Source: Candidatus Kryptoniota bacterium (GTDB lineage Bacteria > Bacteroidota > Ignavibacteria > Kryptoniales > Kryptoniaceae). From it: DNA of 64,000 bases. The notes below the pieces were generated by a model. It made no database searches. It was given only the letters and a program-made list of their open reading frames with translations, and was not told the origin of the DNA. The stretch covers positions 62,001 through 126,000 of the forward strand of contig CALJEK010000003.1 in NCBI GenBank assembly GCA_938074445.1, in the 5' to 3' direction. Both the position numbers and the translations under genes were made by a program. Of the stretch, positions 51,600 to 62,306 are shown in pieces. Within the stretch, counting starts at the first letter, position 1. Every line of letters starts with the position of its first letter.

Positions 51600-52877
51600 T
51601 TATGTCCCAGCGCTGTAATCTTTGATGTAAGCCTTTTGCTCTTTTGTTAACTTGTCAATTTTAATCCCCATAGTTTTTAATTTAAGCTCAGCGATTTCTT
51701 CATCTTGTTCGGCTGGGATTTCATACACCTTAGGTTCAAGTTTTTTCCCTTTTTTAAATAACTCAACAAGCCGAAGTTGAGCCATAAATTGATTCGCAAA
51801 CGACATATCCATAACCTCAGAAGGGTGCCCCTCCGCAGCAACAAGATTTACAAGCCTTCCCTTAGCAAGCACGAAAATTCTTCTCCCATCTTTTAATAAG
51901 TATTCTTCAACATTATTTCTTATCTCTTTTATGCTCTTCGCCATCTTTTTCAACTGCACAAGATTTATCTCAACATCATAATGTCCAGTATTACAAACTA
52001 TTGCGCCATCTTTCATAACTTTGAAATGTTCTTCGGTTATGACATCTTTAACACCTGTGGCTGTGATAAAAATATCGCCGATTTTTGCTGCTTCTTTCAT
52101 CGGCATAACCGTAAAACCATCAAGAGTAGCCTTTAATGCAGCGATCGGTCTAACTTCTGTTACGATCACATTTGCCCCAAGTCCCCTTGCCCTCATTGCG
52201 ACACCTTTCCCACAATGACCGTATCCAGCAACAACAACATTTTTCCCAGCGATTAAAACACTTGTCGCTCTCAAAATCCCATCGAGCGTCGATTGCCCTG
52301 TTCCATACACATTGTCGAAATCCCATTTCGTCTCGGCATCGTTAACAGCTATGATAGGATATTTTAAAGCTCCCGCTTCAGCCATTGCTCTTAACCTTTT
52401 TACTCCCGTTGTTGTTTCCTCAGTCCCTCCAATTATATCTGGTATGAGTTCAGGGTGTTTGCTATGAATTGTGAAAATTAAATCAGCTCCATCGTCGAGT
52501 GTTAAATTTGGTTTTATATTCAATGTTTGCTCGATCGCCCAATAAAATTCGTCAACGCTCATCCCATTCCAAGCAAAAATTGAAATCCCTTGTTTCGCAA
52601 GAGCTGCTGCTATTGTATCTTGAGTTGAAAGCGGATTACAACCACTCCAACTAACCTCCGCTCCGCATTCAACAAATGTTTTTATCAGCACTGCGGTTTC
52701 TTTAGTTACATGAAGACATCCAGCAATTCTGAAACCTTTAAACGGTTTCGTCTTACTATATTTTTCCCTTAAAGCCATTAAAACGGGCATTCTACTTTCA
52801 GCCCAGCGTATTTGCTTAAGTCCTTCATCAGCAAGTGATAAATCTTTAACTTTGTACACGCCTTTCAGTTCATCCAT
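51600..52877 (-). CDS. ahcY: adenosylhomocysteinase
   Basis: Cleaves S-adenosylhomocysteine to adenosine and homocysteine, recycling the product of SAM-dependent methylation. 425 residues. The substrate-binding motifs CLHVTKETAVLI near residue 54 and NDAETKWDFDNVYGTGQS, with the catalytic lysine and aspartate, are present. The NAD-binding loop VVAGYGHCGKG lies near 218. The C-terminal motif KLTKEQKAYIKDY is typical. It follows metK on the minus strand, so SAM synthesis and recycling are encoded together. Confidence 0.97.
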   Translation of the reverse strand: MDELKGVYKVKDLSLADEGLKQIRWAESRMPVLMALREKYSKTKPFKGFRIAGCLHVTKETAVLIKTFVECGAEVSWSGCNPLSTQDTIAAALAKQGISIFAWNGMSVDEFYWAIEQTLNIKPNLTLDDGADLIFTIHSKHPELIPDIIGGTEETTTGVKRLRAMAEAGALKYPIIAVNDAETKWDFDNVYGTGQSTLDGILRATSVLIAGKNVVVAGYGHCGKGVAMRARGLGANVIVTEVRPIAALKATLDGFTVMPMKEAAKIGDIFITATGVKDVITEEHFKVMKDGAIVCNTGHYDVEINLVQLKKMAKSIKEIRNNVEEYLLKDGRRIFVLAKGRLVNLVAAEGHPSEVMDMSFANQFMAQLRLVELFKKGKKLEPKVYEIPAEQDEEIAELKLKTMGIKIDKLTKEQKAYIKDYSAGT

Positions 52878-52904
52878 TTAATAATGTTCTCCTTTAGTTT
52901 GTTT

Positions 52905-54074
52905 TTATTTTAAAAGTTCCCTGAATATAGGAACATAGTCAAGTTTTTCCCATGTGAACTCGGGCTCATTTCTCCCGAAATGCCCATAAACAGCGGTTTT
53001 CCGATAGATAGGTCTTTGAAGTTTAAGTCTATCAATTATCCCACGTGGGGAAAGGTCAAGGTTTTCTTTTATGAAATCAGCAATCAAATTATCTGGGACC
53101 TTACCTGTTCCCCTCGTATCTACGTAAATTGCAACTGGATCTGCAACACCTATTGCGTATGCAACTTGAATTAAACATTCATCAGCAAGTCCAGCAGCAA
53201 CAACATTTTTTGCAATATGTCTCATTTCATAAGCTGCGCTTCTGTCAACCTTGGTTGGGTCTTTTCCAGAAAAACAACCGCCCCCATGAGGTGCTCTACC
53301 GCCATATGTATCAACTATTATCTTTCTACCCGTAAGCCCAGTGTCACCATGAGGTCCACCGATCACAAACGAACCTGTTGGATTTACGTAATATTTCGTC
53401 TTTTTATCGAGATATTTTTCAGGGATAACCTCCTTTATCACAAATTCCTTTAAATCCTCGGCTATATCTTTAGATGTTAATTTTTTCCCTTTATATCTTT
53501 CATCGTGTTGAACAGAAAAAACGATTGTGTCAACTCTAACTGGTTTACCAGCGTCGTCATACTCAATCGTAACTTGACATTTGCCATCCGGTCTTAGGTA
53601 TGGCATTAAATCAGTTTTTTTCCTAACATACGCGAGACGCCTCATCAGTTTATGAGCAAACATAATTGGCATCGGCATAAGTTCGGGTGTCTCTCTACAC
53701 GCGTAACCAAACATCATACCTTGATCTCCTGCACCTCCCTTGTCAACCCCCTTCGCTATATCCGGCGATTGAGATTTAACTGTAACTATAACACCGCAAG
53801 ACCGATAATCAAATTGATATTCAGACCTATCATAGCCGATATCTTTGATGACATCTCTTGCGAGTTGATCGAAATCAATTTTTGCTCTAACCTCCTCGGG
53901 TGCTCTTATCTCACCTCCAATTACAACAAGCCCCGTTGTAACAAACACCTCGCAAGCTACCCTTGACTCTGGATAATAAGCCAGGAAGGCGTCGAGAACA
54001 GCATCGGAAATTTGATCGCAAATTTTATCAGGATGTCCTTCGGCAACCGATTCAGAGGTAAATAGCTTTCCCAT
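52905..54074 (-). CDS. metK: S-adenosylmethionine synthetase
   Basis: Forms SAM from methionine and ATP. 389 residues. Signatures include [20 protein letters not shown] near residue 8, [12 protein letters not shown] near 117, and the second signature [19 protein letters not shown] near 264. It lies 27 bases upstream of ahcY and has a GGAG ribosome-binding site. I see no SAM riboswitch in the 30-base space to the upstream gene. Confidence 0.98.
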   Translation of the reverse strand: MGKLFTSESVAEGHPDKICDQISDAVLDAFLAYYPESRVACEVFVTTGLVVIGGEIRAPEEVRAKIDFDQLARDVIKDIGYDRSEYQFDYRSCGVIVTVKSQSPDIAKGVDKGGAGDQGMMFGYACRETPELMPMPIMFAHKLMRRLAYVRKKTDLMPYLRPDGKCQVTIEYDDAGKPVRVDTIVFSVQHDERYKGKKLTSKDIAEDLKEFVIKEVIPEKYLDKKTKYYVNPTGSFVIGGPHGDTGLTGRKIIVDTYGGRAPHGGGCFSGKDPTKVDRSAAYEMRHIAKNVVAAGLADECLIQVAYAIGVADPVAIYVDTRGTGKVPDNLIADFIKENLDLSPRGIIDRLKLQRPIYRKTAVYGHFGRNEPEFTWEKLDYVPIFRELLK

Positions 54075-54104
54075 TTAATTCTCCTTTTTAGTTTAAGTTT
54101 TACT

Positions 54105-55100
54105 TTAGTAAAATTCAATTTCCGATGAATCACCGATGTTAACTCTTTTGTAATCCCCTTTCAAGGTGACACCACTCCCAATAATAGATGAATCAAGAAG
54201 GGCATTTTGAATTTTAGCCCCATCGCCTATTATTGAATTTCGAACTATTGAGGACGAAATTTCAACACCATCAGAAACCGTTGTATATGGACCAATTATT
54301 GAATTTTCAATTTTACTTGTTGGAGATATATAAACAGGTGGAATGATCAAAACATTTTCAAACTTTCCAAACTTGATTAAACCAGCATTATTTCTCTGAA
54401 GCAAAAACTTATTTGTCTCCAAAAGGGTCTCCGGCTTACCACAATCATACCAACCATCAATTTCAAAAACAGTTATCTTTTCACCCTTGTTCACCATAAG
54501 TTGAAGCGCATCCGTAAGCTGGTATTCACCCCTTGTCTTGATTTCCCTTTTTATAACTTCATCCAAGGATTCTTTCAAAAGTTTTGGGTTTTTTATTAAA
54601 TAAATCCCAACGATTGCAAGATTGCTCTCCGGCTCCGACGGTTTCTCAATAAGTTTACTTGCAAACTTATTCCCATCAAGTATCACAACCCCAAACCTTC
54701 TAGGGTCCTCAACAGATTTAACTCCAATCGTTGTGAATTTGCTCTTCAAAAACTTTGAGATGTCGAAGTCAAAAATTGTATCTCCAAGAATTATCAAAAC
54801 TTCATCTTCATCTTTGAAAGATTCACTTGCAAGATAAATTGCATGCCCAAGACCAAGTTGCTCCTTTTGCTCAACGAACTCAAACCTTACATTTGGATAT
54901 CTCGACTCAGCGTAACTTTTTATCATTTCGCCAAGATGTCCAACCACAAGTAAAATATCTTTTATTGAGTTCTCAACAAGTTTATCTATTATATGCCCAA
55001 GTATCGGCTTACCGGCGACATTTAGTAGCACTTTCGGTTGAGTATAAGTATGCGGTCGCAATCTTGTTCCCATTCCCGCAACTGGGATTATAGCTTTCAT
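54105..55100 (-). CDS. sugar-1-phosphate nucleotidyltransferase
   Basis: About 331 residues. The nucleotide-binding motif KAIIPVAGMGTRLRPHTYTQPK and the LGDTIFDFD magnesium site are intact. The C-terminal left-handed beta-helix has hexapeptide-type repeats (STIGS, VEISSSIVRNSIIGDGA). It forms NDP-sugars, most like dTDP-glucose or mannose-1-phosphate guanylyltransferase-type enzymes; the sugar is not decided by sequence. The ATG at 55100 is used; a GTG codon just upstream is possible. Confidence 0.88.
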   Translation of the reverse strand: MKAIIPVAGMGTRLRPHTYTQPKVLLNVAGKPILGHIIDKLVENSIKDILLVVGHLGEMIKSYAESRYPNVRFEFVEQKEQLGLGHAIYLASESFKDEDEVLIILGDTIFDFDISKFLKSKFTTIGVKSVEDPRRFGVVILDGNKFASKLIEKPSEPESNLAIVGIYLIKNPKLLKESLDEVIKREIKTRGEYQLTDALQLMVNKGEKITVFEIDGWYDCGKPETLLETNKFLLQRNNAGLIKFGKFENVLIIPPVYISPTSKIENSIIGPYTTVSDGVEISSSIVRNSIIGDGAKIQNALLDSSIIGSGVTLKGDYKRVNIGDSSEIEFY

Positions 55101-55159
55101 CACACAAAACCCTTTTGTTTAAATTTTCTTGCATAATATAAAAAATCAATTCGTCATTT

Positions 55160-55696
55160 TCAATAGAGCAACTTTGATTTCAAGTGCTCAACGATGCCAT
55201 CTACATCATTGATAATTTTTATATACCCAATTGCGTCCAACCTTGACTCGTATTGCAATTGCTTTGAAATCACCTCAATAATAGGAACCCAAAAATTAAC
55301 GGCTACAAATGGTTTCAATTCGATCAACCCTTTATTCATTAATTCCCATACAAGTGATAGTTCAACCAAAGTCCCTGTGCCACCTCTTAAAACCACATAA
55401 GCATCTCCCTTTTCAATCAAAATCTTTAACCTTTCAAACAGGTCTTTTGCTTTTATCTCCTCATCAATCCATTTGTTGGCGCTTCCTCTGAAAATAGAAA
55501 CTGTAACACCGATTGTCCTCGCCCCTGCTTCCTTCGCACCTCTGGCTGTTGCTTCCATCGTCCCAGAATAACCACCATTACAAATTGTAAAACCAATTTT
55601 CCCAAGTTCATAACCAAGTCTTCTCGCAAATTCATATTCATCTTCACCCTCAACAGGTTTTGAACTTCCAAAAACTGTCACAACTTTTTCAACCAT
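55160..55696 (-). CDS. LOG-family-like protein
   Basis: 178 residues with a Rossmann-like fold. It belongs to the TIGR00725/LOG-related family: an N-terminal TVFGSSKP segment, CNGGYSGTMEATARGAKEAG near residue 40, and RGGTGTLVELSLVWELM near 103. In LOG cytokinin-forming phosphoribohydrolases the second motif is PGGxGTxxE; here the first residue is R. The enzyme activity is therefore uncertain. It lies four bases downstream of the FecCD permease gene. Confidence 0.8.
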   Translation of the reverse strand: MVEKVVTVFGSSKPVEGEDEYEFARRLGYELGKIGFTICNGGYSGTMEATARGAKEAGARTIGVTVSIFRGSANKWIDEEIKAKDLFERLKILIEKGDAYVVLRGGTGTLVELSLVWELMNKGLIELKPFVAVNFWVPIIEVISKQLQYESRLDAIGYIKIINDVDGIVEHLKSKLLY

Positions 55697-55699
55697 ACC

Positions 55700-56701
55700 T
55701 TAACTTAAAGTTTGTTTTCTTAAAAGATAAATAAAGAACGGAGCTCCGAAAAGTGCGGTGATTGAACCAACTGGTAGTTCGTTCGGATATATGACAATGC
55801 GAGCGAGCGTATCAGCAAAAAGTAAAGTTATCGCCCCAGCAAAAAAAGATGTCGGCACCAAAATCCTGTAATCAACAGCAAAAACACGACGACATATATG
55901 TGGAACCACAAGCCCAACGAAACCTATTATCCCAGTGTTTGAGACCACAATGGCTGTTAAAATTGAAGCGACAAAATAAGAGGCTTTTTTTGTTAATTCA
56001 GCGTCAATTCCAAGTTGTGTTGCGATTTCGTCTCCCATAGCGATCAGATTAAGGCGGTTCGAATAAACAAAGGTTAACAGCGAAAAAATTAACACAACAA
56101 TTGTGATCAAAATTGACTGCTCTAAATTAACATTCGCAAGATTTCCAAGAAGCCAGAAGATTATGTTTTTCACAGACTCATTGGATAATGTTATTGCAAT
56201 TAAAATCAAAGCAGAAAAGAAAGCACCTATCATTATCCCACTTAACAACATTGTGTTTAAATCAATCAAACCTCTTCTTCTACCAAGCAGGTAAACCAAC
56301 ACGGTCACAAATAACGAACCTATAAGCGCTGAAATCGGGGTTAGCGCAAAAGAAAAAGAACCAAGCAGTAGTATTGACACAACTGCGCCAAAAGCTGAAC
56401 CACTTGAGATACCAAGGATGTAAGGTTCAGCAAGTGGATTTCTTATTATCGCCTGTAATATTGCCCCTGCAACAGCCAACCCAGCACCTGAAAATATTGA
56501 AGCCAAAATCCTCGGTAAGCGTATTTGTAAAATTATAACTCTATCAACCTCGTTGGATTGCCCTTTTAAAAAACTTAAAATTTGTCCAACCTCTATTCTC
56601 ACCCCAGTTTCAGAACCCCCAATTGAGATTGAAATTAAAAACAAGGAGAAAAGGAAAAGCATAAGGATAAAACTGTAAAAAATTAACTTCTTCAGCTTCA
56701 A
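55700..56701 (-). CDS. FecCD-type ABC transporter permease
   Basis: 333 residues with about ten membrane segments, BtuC/FecCD family, which imports iron-siderophore, haem or cobalamin. Motifs include QIRLPRILASIFSGAGLAVAGAILQA, the conserved EPYILGISSGSAFGA, and GFVGLVVPHICR near residue 258, which is the coupling region. The start is TTG at 56701; no ATG is suitable upstream of the first membrane segment. No ATPase or binding-protein gene is adjacent within the window, so the partner genes lie elsewhere or the permease is orphan. Confidence 0.92.
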   Translation of the reverse strand: MKLKKLIFYSFILMLFLFSLFLISISIGGSETGVRIEVGQILSFLKGQSNEVDRVIILQIRLPRILASIFSGAGLAVAGAILQAIIRNPLAEPYILGISSGSAFGAVVSILLLGSFSFALTPISALIGSLFVTVLVYLLGRRRGLIDLNTMLLSGIMIGAFFSALILIAITLSNESVKNIIFWLLGNLANVNLEQSILITIVVLIFSLLTFVYSNRLNLIAMGDEIATQLGIDAELTKKASYFVASILTAIVVSNTGIIGFVGLVVPHICRRVFAVDYRILVPTSFFAGAITLLFADTLARIVIYPNELPVGSITALFGAPFFIYLLRKQTLS

Positions 56702-56716
56702 TTCACAAAATCAATT

Positions 56717-57349
56717 TTAGTTTTCAGTCCCAAATATCCTATCACCAGCATCACCAAGTCCAGGGAGAATAAAACCTTTTTGATTTAGCTGTCTATCAAG
56801 AACAGCGATATAAATTTGAACATCTGGATGCTCCTTAATTAACCTGTCAATTCCCTCGGGCGCAGCAATGAGGCTAACAACTTTAATTTTTTTCGCTCCT
56901 CTTTCTTTAAGATATGATATAGCAGTGCAAATGCTCCCACCTGTTGCAAGCATCGGGTCAAGAATTACAATGATACTTTTATCAAGGTTTTTTGGAAATT
57001 TAAAGTAATAATCAACGGGTTTCAATGTCTCCTCGTCCCGATAAAGCCCAATATGCCCGACCTTTGCTTCAGGAATGAATTCGAGAAAAGCGTCCACCAT
57101 ACCAAGTCCAGCCCTTAAAATGGGAACAAAGACAATCTCGTTTTTTAGAATGTAACCTTGTGTTACTTCAAGTGGAGTTTCAACTTCTCTTGTTGAAACT
57201 TCAAAATCTTTAGTCACCTCGAAAACCATTAATGATGTCAACCTCCGCAAAATGCTTCTGAACATTGAACTCGGTGTATTCTTGTCCCTGAGATAAGTAA
57301 GATCCCTTTTGATGAGCGGATGATCGATGATAAAAAGATTCTTCACCAT
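56717..57349 (-). CDS. upp: uracil phosphoribosyltransferase
   Basis: Salvages uracil to UMP using PRPP. 210 residues. The PRPP-binding motif IVILDPMLATGGSICTAI lies near residue 127 and the flexible active-site motif ILRAGLGMVDAFLE near 78. The C-terminal GLGDAGDRIFGT is the uracil-binding signature of this family. It is the first gene of a minus-strand group reaching metK and ahcY. Confidence 0.97.
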   Translation of the reverse strand: MVKNLFIIDHPLIKRDLTYLRDKNTPSSMFRSILRRLTSLMVFEVTKDFEVSTREVETPLEVTQGYILKNEIVFVPILRAGLGMVDAFLEFIPEAKVGHIGLYRDEETLKPVDYYFKFPKNLDKSIIVILDPMLATGGSICTAISYLKERGAKKIKVVSLIAAPEGIDRLIKEHPDVQIYIAVLDRQLNQKGFILPGLGDAGDRIFGTEN

Positions 57350-57435
57350 CAGCTTTCGATTTTTATTTTAAGTTAAAAACTTGAACTTGAAAATACAATT
57401 TTCTGCAAAGTTGAATGTTAAAATCGAATTAAGTA

Positions 57436-57443
57436 TATTTTTG
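57436..57443 (+). promoter_or_regulatory. possible -7 box of the thiolase operon
   Basis: TATTTTTG matches the Bacteroidota -7 consensus TAnnTTTG. Only TTG, at 57411-57413 and 22 bases upstream, could serve as the -33 element, so spacing is off. It lies about 80 bases before the thiolase ATG. Confidence 0.3.
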
Positions 57444-57524
57444 GAAGAAGACCAAAATAGAAAGGCGAAAGAACCTTTAAACTTAACCATTCAGAACACA
57501 AAAACTAACATTTTGGGAGGAAAC

Positions 57525-58703
57525 ATGAAAGAGGTAGTAATAGCCAGCGCATGTCGCACCCCAATTGGTTCATTTAACGGTGCCTTAAGCACTTTAACAG
57601 CACCTAAACTTGGTGCAATCGTAATTGAAGAAGCGTTGAAAAGAGCAAATGTCCCCAAGGAAATGGTTGATGAAGTTATAATGGGTTGCGTCTTAACAGC
57701 TGGGGTTGGTCAAGCTCCAGCAAGGCAAGCGGCGATCTTCGCTGGACTCCCGACAAAAGTTGAGTGTATGACGATCAACAAGGTCTGCGGTTCTGGGCTT
57801 AAATCTGTTATGCTTGCAACTCAGGCAATAAAACTTGGTGACGCCGACATAATTGTCGCCGGCGGAATGGAAAGTATGTCAAACGCTCCCTATCTTCTTG
57901 ATAAAGCAAGGGTTGGTTATAGGCTTGGACATTCTCAGATAATCGATTCAATGATAAAAGATGGGCTTTGGGATGTTTATAACGACTTTCATATGGGCAA
58001 CGCTGGTGAACTATGTGCAAGGGAGTGTAAAATTTCAAGAGAGGAACAAGATGAGTTTGCAGTGTTAAGTTATAAGCGAGCTCTTGAAGCAATTGAAAAA
58101 GGTTATTTCAAAGATGAAATTGTCCCCGTTCCAGTCCCACAGCCAAAGGGTGAACCAATGATTGTTTCAGAAGATGAAGAGCCTAAAAAAGTAATCTTTG
58201 AGAAAATACCGAAGCTAAAACCCGCCTTTGACCCAAATGGTACAATAACCGCTGCAAATGCCTCAAAAATAAATGACGGCGCAGCAGCTCTTGTTTTAAT
58301 GTCAAAAGAAAAAGCAGATGAACTTGGCATCAAACCACTTGCAAGAGTGGTCGCTTACACATCCGCCGCAAAAGACCCAGCATGGTTTACAACCGCACCC
58401 GTAGATGCTATCGAAAAAGTTCTAAAAAAAGCAAACATGAAAAAAGAGGATATCGATTTATTCGAGGTAAACGAGGCGTTCGCTGTCGTTGCTATAGCAA
58501 CTTCAAAACTCGCCGGAATTCCAATCGAAAAAATGAATATCCATGGCGGAGCAGTAGCCCTTGGACACCCGATCGGCGCAAGCGGTGCAAGAATTTTAAC
58601 AACATTGCTCTATGCGATGAAGAGAAAAGAAGCTAAATTTGGCATCGCTGCGATCTGCATCGGTGGTGGAGAAGCAAGCGCAGTTATCGTTGAAAGAATT
58701 TAA
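57525..58703 (+). CDS. acetyl-CoA C-acetyltransferase (thiolase)
   Basis: 392 residues. It joins or splits acetoacetyl-CoA and two acetyl-CoA. The start ATG is chosen because a GGGAGG ribosome-binding site lies just upstream; the longer frame to 57381 adds a low-complexity stretch without a match to the family. The acylated cysteine C88 is in [10 protein letters not shown]. The histidine of [16 protein letters not shown] and the second cysteine in CIGGGEAS complete the active site. It is the first gene of a three-gene acyl-CoA operon with 3-hydroxybutyryl-CoA dehydrogenase and acyl-CoA dehydrogenase. Confidence 0.96.
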   Translation: MKEVVIASACRTPIGSFNGALSTLTAPKLGAIVIEEALKRANVPKEMVDEVIMGCVLTAGVGQAPARQAAIFAGLPTKVECMTINKVCGSGLKSVMLATQAIKLGDADIIVAGGMESMSNAPYLLDKARVGYRLGHSQIIDSMIKDGLWDVYNDFHMGNAGELCARECKISREEQDEFAVLSYKRALEAIEKGYFKDEIVPVPVPQPKGEPMIVSEDEEPKKVIFEKIPKLKPAFDPNGTITAANASKINDGAAALVLMSKEKADELGIKPLARVVAYTSAAKDPAWFTTAPVDAIEKVLKKANMKKEDIDLFEVNEAFAVVAIATSKLAGIPIEKMNIHGGAVALGHPIGASGARILTTLLYAMKRKEAKFGIAAICIGGGEASAVIVERI

Positions 58704-58738
58704 ACTATATTAAAAACAAAAATTTGGAACACTTGTCT

Positions 58739-59620
58739 ATGGAAATCAAAAAGGTTACAGTCGTCGGCGCTGGAACAATGGGAAGCGGAATTGCCCACGT
58801 CCTTTCTCAAAATGGCTATTTCGTAAATCTGATCGACATCAACAAAAGTGTTTTAGAAAAGGCTATAAATGTGATAAAGCAAAATATGGATAGGCAAATT
58901 AAGAAGGGGGTGTTTACAGAAGAAGAAAAGGAACAAGCAATAGCCAGAATCAACACACTGACCTCACTCGAAAGCGGTGCCAAAGACGCCGATTTCGTAA
59001 TTGAAGCAGCTACCGAAAATGTCAAAATTAAAAAAGATATTTTTAAATCCCTTGACCTCGTGTGCAAACCAGAAACTATCCTTGCTACAAACACATCCTC
59101 AATTTCAATCACCGAAATTGCCTCAGCTACAAACCGCCCGGATAAGGTAATAGGAATGCATTTCTTCAATCCAGTTCCAGTAATGAAACTTGTTGAGATA
59201 ATTCGAGGACACGATACTTCTGACGAAACGTTCAGAATTACAAAAGAACTCGCAGAAAAACTTGGGAAAACACCAGTTGAGGTAAAAGATTACCCTGGAT
59301 TTGTTTCAAATCGAATTTTGATGCCAATGATAAACGAGGCAATTTACTGCCTTATGGAGGGCGTTGCTTCGGCAGAAGATATCGACACCGTGATGCGACT
59401 TGGAATGAACCATCCAATGGGACCACTTGCACTTGCAGATTTGATTGGTCTTGATGTATGCCTTTCAATTATGAATGTCCTTTACGAGGGATTTGGAGAC
59501 CCGAAATACAGACCTTGCCCACTTCTAAAAAAGATGGTAGCTGCTGGATACCTTGGAAGAAAAACTGGAAAGGGCTTCTATGATTATACTCAACAACAAA
59601 ATAATAAAACACAGCAATGA
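58739..59620 (+). CDS. hbd: 3-hydroxybutyryl-CoA dehydrogenase
   Basis: 293 residues. The NAD-binding motif [12 protein letters not shown] lies near residue 10 and the catalytic His is in [16 protein letters not shown]. The C-terminal domain has [19 protein letters not shown] and [25 protein letters not shown]. It reduces acetoacetyl-CoA or oxidises 3-hydroxybutyryl-CoA. The ATG at 58739 is used; a TTG 15 bases upstream is unlikely. The next gene overlaps by four bases. Confidence 0.95.
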   Translation: MEIKKVTVVGAGTMGSGIAHVLSQNGYFVNLIDINKSVLEKAINVIKQNMDRQIKKGVFTEEEKEQAIARINTLTSLESGAKDADFVIEAATENVKIKKDIFKSLDLVCKPETILATNTSSISITEIASATNRPDKVIGMHFFNPVPVMKLVEIIRGHDTSDETFRITKELAEKLGKTPVEVKDYPGFVSNRILMPMINEAIYCLMEGVASAEDIDTVMRLGMNHPMGPLALADLIGLDVCLSIMNVLYEGFGDPKYRPCPLLKKMVAAGYLGRKTGKGFYDYTQQQNNKTQQ

Positions 59621-60765
59621 ACTTTCAATTCACAGAAGAACAATTAATGATCAAAGAAACCGCGAGAAAATTCGCGGTTGAAGAATTAGCGCCAAAAGCA
59701 GCAGAAAGAGATGAAAAGGAAGAATTCCCACACGAGGAAGTCAAAAAACTCGCCGAACTTGGTTTTATGGGAATGATGACATCAGAAAAATATGGAGGCG
59801 CTGGGCTTGATACAATCAGCTATGTTCTCGCAATGGAAGAAATTTCAAAAGTTGATGCCTCCGTTGGCGTTATAATGTCAGTTAATAATTCCCTGATTTG
59901 TTGGCCAATTGAAACATTTGGGACCGAAGAACAAAAATTAAAATATCTTCCACGACTTGCTCGAGGCGAACTACTCGGTGCTTTCTGTCTTTCAGAACCA
60001 GAAGCTGGAAGCGATGCATCCAATCAAAGAACCACAGCCGTCAGAGATGGAAATTTTTATATCTTGAATGGGACAAAAAATTTTATCACAAACGGCGTCT
60101 ACGCTAACATATTGATCGTCTTTGCTCAAACGGATAAAGAGAAGGGCTCGAAAGGAATCTCCGCCTTTATCGTTGAGAAAGATTTTCCAGGTGTCATTGT
60201 GACGAAAAAAGAGAAAAAACTTGGGATTAGAAGCTCAGACACCGCTCAAATCGTCTTTGAAGATTGTAAAGTTCCTGTTGCAAATCGCCTCGGTGAGGAA
60301 GGAATGGGATTTAAAATCGCAATGAACACATTAAATGGCGGAAGAATTGGAATAGCTGCTCAAGCCCTTGGCATCGCGCAGGCATCGCTTGAGGCATCAA
60401 TAAAATATGCCAAAGAAAGAAAAACTTTCGGAAAATTTCTCGCAGAACATCAAGCGATTCAATTTAAAATCGCAGATATGGCCACAAAAATCGAAGCCGC
60501 AAGATTATTGACGCTTCTTGCAGCTTGGAAGAAGGACCGAGGTGAGAAATATGTCAAAGAAGCATCAATGGCTAAACTTTTAGCATCGCAAGTTGCTGTT
60601 GAAGCATCCCTGGAAGCGGTGCAAATCCACGGCGGTTACGGTTACATTAAAGACTTCCCAGTTGAAAGATTTCTCCGCGATTCAAAAATTACAGAAATCT
60701 ACGAAGGAACATCAGAAATTCAACGAATAATTATCGCAAGAGAACTGTTCGAAATGAAAGTATAA
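59617..60765 (+). CDS. short-chain acyl-CoA dehydrogenase
   Basis: 382 residues, FAD-dependent. Motifs [15 protein letters not shown] near residue 123 and the catalytic glutamate in [12 protein letters not shown] near 366 are intact. [14 protein letters not shown] is the family substrate-binding region. With thiolase and hbd it forms a butyryl-CoA-type pathway; enoyl-CoA hydratase and electron-transfer flavoprotein genes are not in this operon. It overlaps hbd by four bases, and a terminator follows. Confidence 0.95.
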   Translation: MNFQFTEEQLMIKETARKFAVEELAPKAAERDEKEEFPHEEVKKLAELGFMGMMTSEKYGGAGLDTISYVLAMEEISKVDASVGVIMSVNNSLICWPIETFGTEEQKLKYLPRLARGELLGAFCLSEPEAGSDASNQRTTAVRDGNFYILNGTKNFITNGVYANILIVFAQTDKEKGSKGISAFIVEKDFPGVIVTKKEKKLGIRSSDTAQIVFEDCKVPVANRLGEEGMGFKIAMNTLNGGRIGIAAQALGIAQASLEASIKYAKERKTFGKFLAEHQAIQFKIADMATKIEAARLLTLLAAWKKDRGEKYVKEASMAKLLASQVAVEASLEAVQIHGGYGYIKDFPVERFLRDSKITEIYEGTSEIQRIIIARELFEMKV

Positions 60766-60770
60766 CTTGA

Positions 60771-60804
60771 GCCCCGGTTTGAAGCCGGGGCTTAATAATT
60801 TTTT
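60771..60804 (+). terminator. rho-independent terminator of the acyl-CoA operon
   Basis: GCCCCGG at 60771-60777 pairs with CCGGGGC at 60785-60791, followed by TTAATAATTTTTT. It lies directly past the acyl-CoA dehydrogenase stop and before the gltX promoter. Confidence 0.9.
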
Positions 60805-60832
60805 GATTTAAAGTTTCCTCTGTTTATATTTA
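60802..60832 (+). promoter_or_regulatory. Bacteroidota-type promoter of gltX
   Basis: TTTG at 60802-60805, 19 bases, then TATATTTA at 60825-60832. It matches TTTG-N19-TAnnTTTG at all but the last base. The gltX GTG is at 60870. Confidence 0.55.
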
Positions 60833-60869
60833 AAACCAAACAAAAATTAAAAACCATTCGCTTTTTGTT

Positions 60870-62306
60870 GTGTCCATAAGAACTCGTTTCGCACCCAGTC
60901 CAACTGGGTTCTTACACGTAGGTGGTCTTAGAACCGCACTTTACAATTATCTCTTTGCAAAAAAGCACCACGGTCAATTCATCCTCCGAATAGAAGACAC
61001 CGACCAAACCCGCATCGTTCCCGGAGCTATTGAAAATCTCATAGACACATTACATTGGGCTGGAATTGAATTTGATGAGGGACCAAACAAAGGAGGACCC
61101 TATGGACCATATATTCAATCACAAAGAATAGAACTCTATCAAAAACACGCACGAGAACTCGTTGAAAAAGGATACGCTTATTATTGTTTCTGTTCCCCAG
61201 AACGACTCGAAAAAATGAGAGAGGAACAAATAAAATCAAAACAACAACCACGATACGACGGCACCTGTAGAAGATTATCTCAAGAAGAAGTTGAAAAAAA
61301 ACTGGCAAAAGGAGAACCTAAAACAATACGGATGAAAATCCCCGAATGGGGCGAGTTAACCTTCCACGACTTGATCCGAGGTGATGTAACAATAAATTTC
61401 AAAACATTGGACGACCAGATAATTTTAAAATCAGATGGGTTCCCAACATATCATCTCGCCGTTGTAGTCGACGACCACTATATGAAGATATCACACGTGA
61501 TAAGAGGTGAAGAATGGCTACCCAGCACACCTAAACACATTTTGCTTTACGAATATTTAAACTGGGAAAAACCACAATTTGCACATTTACCATTGCTTTT
61601 AAATCCCGACAGAACAAAATTAAGCAAACGCCAAGGTGATGTCGCAGTTGAAGATTATAGAGCAAAGGGTTATTTACCTGAAGCAATTGTTAACTTTATC
61701 GCTCTACTTGGATGGAACCCAGGGGATGAAAGAGAGTTCTTTAAACTTGATGAACTGATAAACGAATTTTCGCTTGAGAGGGTTAATAAAGCCGGTGCAA
61801 TTTTTGACATAAAAAAACTTAATTGGATGAATTCACATTACATTAAAAATGCTGACCTCGATAGATTAACTCAACTTGCCATTCCATTTCTTAAAGAAAA
61901 AGGATACGATGTCGCAAATTTCCAAAAGGTAAAAATAATAGTTGAAGCCGTCAGAACTCATCTTGAATATCTCGCTCAAATTGTTGACCACGTTGATGTC
62001 TTCTTTACAGAAACGATTGAAATTGAAAATGGAGAAGCCCAAGAGATCTTAAAACTTGACTCAAGTAAAATCGTATTCGAAAAATTCATACGGAAGCTCC
62101 AAGAGCTCGATGGTGAAATAAACAGAGAAAACTTCAAACAATTAATGAAAGAAATTCAAAACGAAACAGGCATAAAAGGTAAAAATCTTTTTATGCCAAT
62201 AAGGATTGCTCTCACAGGAAAAGCTCACGGACCTGAGCTTCCCCTTCTCGTTGAATATTTTGGAAAAGAGAAAATAAAACAAAGGTTAGAGAGGTTTATT
62301 AATTAA
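60870..62306 (+). CDS. gltX: glutamyl-tRNA synthetase
   Basis: Charges tRNA-Glu (and possibly tRNA-Gln) with glutamate. 478 residues, start GTG. The class I motif RFAPSPTGFLHVGG at residues 5-18 contains the HIGH-equivalent HVGG. The KMSKS-equivalent KLSKRQG lies near residue 253. The C-terminal anticodon-binding part is complete. Its stop overlaps the next start (TAATG). Confidence 0.97.
   Translation: MSIRTRFAPSPTGFLHVGGLRTALYNYLFAKKHHGQFILRIEDTDQTRIVPGAIENLIDTLHWAGIEFDEGPNKGGPYGPYIQSQRIELYQKHARELVEKGYAYYCFCSPERLEKMREEQIKSKQQPRYDGTCRRLSQEEVEKKLAKGEPKTIRMKIPEWGELTFHDLIRGDVTINFKTLDDQIILKSDGFPTYHLAVVVDDHYMKISHVIRGEEWLPSTPKHILLYEYLNWEKPQFAHLPLLLNPDRTKLSKRQGDVAVEDYRAKGYLPEAIVNFIALLGWNPGDEREFFKLDELINEFSLERVNKAGAIFDIKKLNWMNSHYIKNADLDRLTQLAIPFLKEKGYDVANFQKVKIIVEAVRTHLEYLAQIVDHVDVFFTETIEIENGEAQEILKLDSSKIVFEKFIRKLQELDGEINRENFKQLMKEIQNETGIKGKNLFMPIRIALTGKAHGPELPLLVEYFGKEKIKQRLERFIN

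Noticed and set aside
54075-54104. A SAM riboswitch upstream of metK
   Set aside because: Only 30 bases separate metK from the upstream gene, too few for any known SAM riboswitch.
57381-57524. N-terminal extension of the thiolase
   Set aside because: No homology to thiolases; a strong GGGAGG site precedes the internal ATG and a -7-like element lies inside the extension.
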